Shown here piece by piece: positions 59,534 to 64,000 of a stretch of 64,000 nucleotides of DNA. Every line of letters begins with the position of its first letter. The stretch's first letter is position 1. The DNA comes from Pseudomonas sp. MF4836 (lineage in GTDB: Bacteria > Pseudomonadota > Gammaproteobacteria > Pseudomonadales > Pseudomonadaceae): NCBI RefSeq assembly GCF_002018875.1, contig NZ_MVOL01000018.1, positions 62,001 through 126,000 of the forward strand. The letters are read 5' to 3'. Below the pieces are notes generated by a model that ran no database searches, had not been told where the DNA came from, and saw only the letters and a list, made by a program, of their open reading frames with translations. Both the position numbers and the translations under genes were made by a program.

Positions 59534-61408
59534 TTAGCGATTACGCGTCAGCAGGGCCGGTTTTTCACCCCGTGGGCGGCTCGGCAGTTGATCGAGCTGC
59601 TCAGGTGTCGGGAAGCGATCGCTTTTCGACTCCTTGTGCATGATCTTCGGCTGAGTGCCACGTGGGTTCTGCACGGCCGGTTCCTGACGCGGCTGGTCAT
59701 CGGAGCGAGCCGGGCGGCGATTGCGCGACGACTCTTCGCGACGGGCCTGGCCATCACGAGGAGCGCCGTTGCGTGGGCCGTTGCGCTTGGCCGGTGGGGT
59801 TCCGGTGGTCGCGCCGTTGCTGCTGCGCGGACCGTTCTGGCGACCTTGCGGCTGGCCGCCGCGCGGTGCTGCACCGGCGCCTGCACCTGCACCTTGTGCC
59901 GGGGCGCCTGGACGGCGGCCGCGACCTTGAGCCGGCTTCTGCTGCGGGACGTAGTCGACGCGGTTACCGAAGTTATCGATATCGTCGTCCAGGAACTCGT
60001 CCGGTGCGCGGTCAGCGGCTGCACGTGGGGTTGGCTGGCGCTGTTCGCGGGCCGGGGTGCCTTCGCGAGGTTTCTGCTCGCGAGCCGGGCGGTCGCCACG
60101 AGCGGCAGGTTTGTCCTTGCCGCCCTTGTCCTTGCCCTTGTCTTTACGGCCACCGCCGCCGCCACCGCCGTTCGGGCCATCGCCACGCGGGCCACGGGCA
60201 TTGCGCGGGTTGCGCACGTCCGGACGTTCACGCACTTCAGGCTTTTCGGCTTCTACGGCACTGGCGTCAAAACCCATCAGGTCGCCGTCGGCGATTTTCT
60301 GCTTGGTCATGCGCTCGATGCTTTTCAGCAGTTTCTCTTCGTCCGGGGCGACCAGGGAAATCGCTTCGCCCGAACGACCGGCACGGCCAGTACGGCCGAT
60401 GCGGTGCACGTAGTCTTCGTCGACGTTCGGCAGCTCGAAGTTGACCACGTGTGGCAGTTGGTCGATATCCAGGCCGCGCGCGGCGATGTCGGTGGCAACC
60501 AGGATCCGCACTTCGCCGGCCTTGAAGTCGGCCAGGGCTTTGGTGCGGGCGTTCTGGCTCTTGTTACCGTGGATCGCGACAGCGCTAAGGCCGTGTTTGT
60601 CCAGGTACTCGGCCAGGCGGTTGGCGCCATGCTTGGTACGGGTGAAGACCAGGACCTGTTCCCAGGCGCCGGCGGTAATCAGGTGCGCCAGCAGGGCACG
60701 CTTGTGGCTGGCGGCGAGGCGGAATACCCGTTGCTCGATGCGCTCGACCGTGGTGTTCGGCGGCGTGACTTCGATGCGCTCGGGGTTGTGCAGCAGCTTG
60801 CCGGCGAGGTCCGTGATGTCCTTGGAGAAGGTCGCGGAGAACAGAAGGTTCTGGCGTTTGGCTGGCAGGCGCGCGAGGACTTTCTTCACGTCGTGCACAA
60901 AGCCCATGTCGAGCATGCGGTCGGCTTCGTCCAGCACGAGGATTTCCACGTGGGACAAGTCGACGCTGCCTTGACCGCACAGGTCGAGCAGGCGGCCCGG
61001 GCAGGCAACCAGCACATCAACCCCACGGGCCATGGCTTGCACCTGTGGATTCATGCCGACGCCGCCGAAGATGCAGGCGCTGACGAACTTCAGGTCGCGG
61101 GCGTAGAGCTTGAAGCTCTCATGCACCTGGGCGGCCAGTTCGCGGGTTGGGGTCAGGACCAGGACGCGCGGTTGGCGCGGGCCGTGACGCTGGGATTTGT
61201 CCGGGTGACCGTTGGGAAACAACCGTTCCAGGATCGGAAGGGCGAAACCGCCGGTTTTACCAGTACCTGTCTGCGCCGCAACCATCAAGTCGCGACCTTG
61301 CAACACGGCGGGAATGGCCCGCTGTTGCACCGGAGTAGGCTGGGTATAGCCGGCGGCTTCGATCGCGCCGACTAAAGCCTCGGAGAGACCGAGGGAAGCA
61401 AAGGACAT
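59534..61408 (-). CDS. rhlE: DEAD-box ATP-dependent RNA helicase, RhlE type
   Basis: A 624-residue RNA helicase. The core (about 1-375) has the Q motif YTQPTPVQQRAIP, Walker A AQTGTGKT (45-52), PTRELA, VLDEADRML, FSATF, and in the second lobe ATDIAARGLDI and HRIGRTGRAG. From about 390 to the end is a long disordered tail rich in Arg, Gly, Pro and Lys, with GGGGGGG and many charged repeats. Such tails bind RNA and can drive condensate formation. RhlE proteins act in ribosome assembly, RNA decay and cold growth. Confidence 0.93.
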   Translation of the reverse strand: MSFASLGLSEALVGAIEAAGYTQPTPVQQRAIPAVLQGRDLMVAAQTGTGKTGGFALPILERLFPNGHPDKSQRHGPRQPRVLVLTPTRELAAQVHESFKLYARDLKFVSACIFGGVGMNPQVQAMARGVDVLVACPGRLLDLCGQGSVDLSHVEILVLDEADRMLDMGFVHDVKKVLARLPAKRQNLLFSATFSKDITDLAGKLLHNPERIEVTPPNTTVERIEQRVFRLAASHKRALLAHLITAGAWEQVLVFTRTKHGANRLAEYLDKHGLSAVAIHGNKSQNARTKALADFKAGEVRILVATDIAARGLDIDQLPHVVNFELPNVDEDYVHRIGRTGRAGRSGEAISLVAPDEEKLLKSIERMTKQKIADGDLMGFDASAVEAEKPEVRERPDVRNPRNARGPRGDGPNGGGGGGGRKDKGKDKGGKDKPAARGDRPAREQKPREGTPAREQRQPTPRAAADRAPDEFLDDDIDNFGNRVDYVPQQKPAQGRGRRPGAPAQGAGAGAGAAPRGGQPQGRQNGPRSSNGATTGTPPAKRNGPRNGAPRDGQARREESSRNRRPARSDDQPRQEPAVQNPRGTQPKIMHKESKSDRFPTPEQLDQLPSRPRGEKPALLTRNR

Positions 61409-61635
61409 GAGTAATCCTGTTTTAGTTAGGGCTTGGCCCAGAGGGATAGTCTTGCCTGGCGCGAATGGCGTTTAAGAGGACGCAATCCCGTCCGGTCCAG
61501 CTTCAGTCCTGAAGACGTGCCCGAAAAAGCCCGCGCGGGCCGTATTGGCTGCGCTGTAGCGGTATCGAGATGCCTTGAACAGGAACGAGCGTCCGGGCGT
61601 GAGCCTGGCGGAAAGGCCGGAGTATAACAGAGCAA

Positions 61636-62451
61636 TCACTGTGCGCTGCTTTCCTGCTGCTCAACGGTTTTATCGGAGGTGGAGTGCAGGGTCGCCTTCG
61701 AAGGTCCCGGGGCGCGAGCGCCGCCGTAGCGGGCGTTGAGCTCGGCGTAGGCCGGTTCCTGCTTGAAGCGTTTGAGTTCGGCGGCGAAGCGCTGCACCAG
61801 CAAATCCATGCCGGCGTTGCGGCGCACGGCCAGGAACTGCCCCTGGCGCACCAGCACCAAGGGGTTTTCGGTGATCTGGTCGCGCACCTTCAAGGTGTCG
61901 AGCAAGTACTGGCCGACCCGGCGATCGGTGATCACCAGGTCGATCCGTCCCAGCAGCAGCTTGCCGAAGTTGGCTTCCTGGGTGGGCGCGGGCTCGCGCG
62001 TGAACAGCGGCGAGTCGTTGAATTCATCGGTGTACAGGTACCCGGGGGAGGTGCCGATGGTCAGGCCGCTCAAGGTCTCCAGGCGGCTGAACGGGTGCGG
62101 GCGCTGGTTGGCGTAGAACATCACGAACTCCACTTCCGACAGCGGTTCGCTGGGGTAGAGCAGGCTTTTTTCCCGTTCTTCGCGATGAAAGATATCCAGC
62201 ACCGCGTCGGCCTGGCCCTGCTCCAGCATGGCCAGGCAGCGTTTCCACGGCAGGAACTGCCATTGCACTTCGATCCCCAGGCGCTGGAAGACAATGGCCG
62301 TGGCCTCGTAGTCCAGGCCCATGGCCTTGCCGTTTTCCTCGTAGGCGTAGGGCGGCCAGGGATCAGTGACAATGCGCAGCTTCTCGCCATGGGCCGCAAG
62401 GCTCAGGCAAGTACAGAGAAGGGCGGTCAGCAACCGGAAGATGACAAACAT
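61636..62451 (-). CDS. Family 3 periplasmic solute-binding protein
   Basis: A 271-residue exported binding protein. The signal peptide is FVIFRLLTALLCTCLSLAAHG; the domain has RIVTDPWPPYAYEENGKAMGLDYEATAIVFQRLG, WKRCLAMLEQGQADAVLDIFHREER and the later GRIDLVITDRRVGQYLL. It belongs to the SBP_bac_3 group without a transporter nearby. The C-terminal tail (about 255-271, many Ser, Thr and Gln) is unlike the family. The ligand is unknown. Confidence 0.85.
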   Translation of the reverse strand: MFVIFRLLTALLCTCLSLAAHGEKLRIVTDPWPPYAYEENGKAMGLDYEATAIVFQRLGIEVQWQFLPWKRCLAMLEQGQADAVLDIFHREEREKSLLYPSEPLSEVEFVMFYANQRPHPFSRLETLSGLTIGTSPGYLYTDEFNDSPLFTREPAPTQEANFGKLLLGRIDLVITDRRVGQYLLDTLKVRDQITENPLVLVRQGQFLAVRRNAGMDLLVQRFAAELKRFKQEPAYAELNARYGGARAPGPSKATLHSTSDKTVEQQESSAQ

Positions 62452-62525
62452 GGCGCGAGATTACGCCGTGACCCGCTGAAATAGCTAGAGGCAGTGCAGA
62501 CCGCTCTAGCTCAAGGACCCGGCAT

Positions 62526-62556
62526 GAAAAAGGGCCCTGGTTTCGCCAGGGCCCTT
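62526..62556 (-). terminator. Terminator of metF
   Basis: AAGGGCCCTGG (62530-62540) and CCAGGGCCCTT (62546-62556) form an 11-bp stem with a TTTCG loop. On the minus strand it is followed by a T-run (62527-62531). It lies 20 nt after the metF stop. Confidence 0.9.
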
Positions 62557-62576
62557 GGGTGTTCAACCTGCGTCGA

Positions 62577-63422
62577 TCAGCGTGGCAGCTTCAGGTTGTT
62601 CCACACTGCCAGGCTCGGCTCGGCCTGGTTCAGGGTATAGAAGTGCAACCCTGGTGCGTCGCCTTGCAGCAGGCGTTCGCACATTTCGCTGATCACCTGC
62701 TCGCCGAAACCCTGAATGCTCTGGGTGTCGTCGCCGTAGGCTTCCAGCTGCTTGCGGATCCAGCGTGGGATCTCGGCGCCGCAGGCGTCGGAGAAGCGCG
62801 CCAGCTTGCTGTAGTTGGTGATCGGCATGATGCCCGGCACGATCGGAATGTTCACACCCAGCTTGCGCACGCGCTCAACGAAGTAGAAGTAGCTGTCGGC
62901 GTTGAAGAAGTACTGGGTGATCGCACTGTCGGCACCGGCGTTGGCCTTGCGCACGAAGTTGTTGAGATCGTCTTCGAAATTGCGCGCTTGCGGGTGCATT
63001 TCCGGGTAGGCAGCGACTTCGATATGGAAGTGGTCGCCGGTTTCCTGGCGAATGAACTCCACCAGGTCGTTGGCGTGGCGCAGCTCACCGCTGGCCATGC
63101 CCATGCCGGAAGGCAGGTCGCCGCGCAGGGCGACGATGCGCTTGATCCCGGCAGCCTGGTACTGGTTGAGCAGGCCGCGCAGATCGTCCTTGCTGTCGCC
63201 GACGCAGGACAGGTGCGGCGCAGCGGGGACTTTTACTTCGCTCTCAAGCTGCAGCACGGTGTTGATCGTGCGATCGCGAGTCGAGCCACCGGCACCGTAG
63301 GTGCAGGAGAAGAAATCGGGGTTGTACGTGGCCAGCTGACGGGCAGTGGCGAGCAGTTTTTCATGCCCAGCATCGGTCTTGGTCGGGAAGAACTCGAAGC
63401 TGTAGCGACGGTCTTGGGACAT
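62577..63422 (-). CDS. metF: 5,10-methylenetetrahydrofolate reductase
   Basis: A 281-residue TIM-barrel flavoprotein. It reduces methylene-THF to methyl-THF for methionine synthesis. It begins SQDRRYSFEFFPTKTD (substrate-binding Glu), then FFSCTYGAGGSTRDRT, HLSCVGDSKDDL, RIVALRGDLP and ITQYFFNADSYFYFVE. The start at 63422 gives the usual length. It follows ahcY on the same strand after 187 nt of repeats, which fits a shared role in methyl-group recycling. Confidence 0.96.
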   Translation of the reverse strand: MSQDRRYSFEFFPTKTDAGHEKLLATARQLATYNPDFFSCTYGAGGSTRDRTINTVLQLESEVKVPAAPHLSCVGDSKDDLRGLLNQYQAAGIKRIVALRGDLPSGMGMASGELRHANDLVEFIRQETGDHFHIEVAAYPEMHPQARNFEDDLNNFVRKANAGADSAITQYFFNADSYFYFVERVRKLGVNIPIVPGIMPITNYSKLARFSDACGAEIPRWIRKQLEAYGDDTQSIQGFGEQVISEMCERLLQGDAPGLHFYTLNQAEPSLAVWNNLKLPR

Positions 63423-63440
63423 GGAGGGGGCCTCCAGCCG

Positions 63441-63600
63441 CAAGCTTCAAGCTGCAAACTGCAAGCAGGCGGTGCGCCTGTTCTTGTAGCTTGCAGCTTG
63501 AAGCTCACAACTGCTTAAAGAGAGCAATGAAGGAGCAAGCCCCTCACCACAAGCTGCAAGTCAGCCAACCGCTCTAACTTGCCGCTTGCAGCTCGAAGCT
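63441..63600. repeat. Two hairpins of the AAGCTGCAAG repeat family between ahcY and metF
   Basis: A perfect 15-bp inverted repeat, AGCTTCAAGCTGCAA (63443-63457) and TTGCAGCTTGAAGCT (63491-63505), is followed by a second, AGCTGCAAG (63552-63560) and CTTGCAGCT (63585-63593). The units match those at the gshB 3' end. They fill most of the 187-nt ahcY-metF gap. Confidence 0.85.
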
Positions 63601-63609
63601 CGGCGCTGC

Positions 63610-64000
63610 TTAGTACCGGTAAGCGTGCGGCTTGAACGGACCTTCGACGGTCACGCCGATGTAGTCGGCCTGGGTCTTGGTCAGTTGAGTCACGACGCCG
63701 CCGAAGCCGCGGACCATTTCCAGGGCCACTTCTTCGTCGAGTTTCTTCGGCAGTACTTCAACGGTCAGGCGCTCGGCTTTCTGGGCTGGCGACAGGTCGG
63801 CGTACTTCTGGCCGAACAGGAATATCTGCGCCAGAACCTGGTTGGCGAACGAGCCATCCATGATGCGGCTTGGGTGACCGGTAGCGTTACCCAGGTTCAC
63901 CAGGCGGCCTTCGGCCAGCAGGATCAGGTAGTCGTCGTTCTGGGCGTCGAACGCGCCAGGGCCGGTACGGTGGATCTTGTGTACCTGAGGCTTCACTTCT
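63610..64000 (-). CDS. ahcY: Adenosylhomocysteinase (partial, C-terminus only)
   Basis: The last 129 or so codons of S-adenosylhomocysteine hydrolase; the rest lies beyond the right edge. The frame shows LLAEGRLVNLGNATGHPSRIMDGSFANQVLAQ, the NAD-binding and dimerisation end of the family, then AERLTVEVLPKKLDEEVAL and the final PFKPHAYRY, which reaches into the partner subunit. It breaks S-adenosylhomocysteine to adenosine and homocysteine. metF lies downstream. Confidence 0.95.
   Translation of the reverse strand, partial: EVKPQVHKIHRTGPGAFDAQNDDYLILLAEGRLVNLGNATGHPSRIMDGSFANQVLAQIFLFGQKYADLSPAQKAERLTVEVLPKKLDEEVALEMVRGFGGVVTQLTKTQADYIGVTVEGPFKPHAYRY

Noticed and set aside
63423..63609. SAH riboswitch between ahcY and metF
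   Set aside because: The gap is occupied by AAGC-type inverted repeats; an SAH riboswitch would be expected upstream of ahcY, outside the window.

Overview
The window is about 64 kb of high-GC, gene-dense core chromosome from a Pseudomonas, most likely of the P. fluorescens group. Four things support this: the gene order (calB, rsmD, ftsYEX-rpoH, thiSG-trmB, metXW, proC-pilT, pyrRBC', gshB-pilGHIJ-chp, bioA, rhlE, metF-ahcY) follows the layout known from P. aeruginosa around PA0366-PA0432; the RNA polymerase heat-shock sigma factor and the PyrC' pseudo-dihydroorotase are of pseudomonad type; REP-like palindromes of the P. fluorescens type lie between genes; and a biotin-independent malonate decarboxylase operon with MadLM sits inside the syntenic block. 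No rRNA, tRNA, CRISPR array, prophage or insertion sequence was seen.

Layout. 1-8.0 kb: partial aldehyde dehydrogenase (calB) divergent from a TetR regulator, a rhodanese, an AraC regulator behind a YheT-like hydrolase, and an overlapping operon of two M16 peptidase-family proteins plus rsmD. 8.4-12.6 kb: ftsY-ftsE-ftsX and rpoH (SRP receptor, divisome ABC pair, heat-shock sigma). 12.6-15.7 kb: mtgA, a DUF423 membrane protein, thiS, thiG, trmB. 15.7-23.4 kb, minus strand: a long series from yggS through proC, yggT, yggU, metX, metW, DUF4426, rdgB, hemW, DUF3392 to kptA. 23.4-25.9 kb: pilT, a C40 peptidase and a TM2 protein. 26-32.1 kb, minus strand: pyrC'-pyrB-pyrR-ruvX-algH, then tonB and gshB. 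32.3-42.2 kb: a Pil-Chp chemosensory cluster pilG-H-I-J-chpA-chpC that lacks pilK and chpB. 42.3-51.3 kb: a NADAR-family protein and the malonate catabolic operon mdcABCDEGH-madLM with convergent mdcR. 51.5-55.7 kb: hemolysin III family protein, then a LysR regulator divergent from an amino-acid dehydrogenase, a RidA protein and a periplasmic binding protein. 55.7-64 kb: rsmE, bioA, cytochrome b561, yceI, an RhlE-type RNA helicase, a periplasmic binding protein, metF and the 3' end of ahcY.

How the genes work together. Most are housekeeping: cell envelope and division, rRNA/tRNA modification, methionine/SAM recycling (metXW, metF, ahcY), pyrimidine synthesis (pyrRBC'), thiamine, biotin and glutathione synthesis. 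The accessory content is mainly malonate use (uptake by MadLM, activation and decarboxylation on the MdcC carrier, control by MdcR) and a small amino-acid oxidation unit. The clearest regulatory readings are a TetR-type palindrome between the -35 and -10 of calB, a sigma-E (AlgU)-like promoter before rpoH, T-N11-A LysR boxes before mdcA and in the LysR/dehydrogenase gap, and a repeat family that supplies the C-terminal codons of gshB.

I did not find a clearly new multi-gene system. The best leads are the reduced Pil-Chp pathway without adaptation enzymes, the repeat-derived gshB tail, the KptA/DUF3392 pair, and the orphan binding protein in the dehydrogenase/RidA unit.
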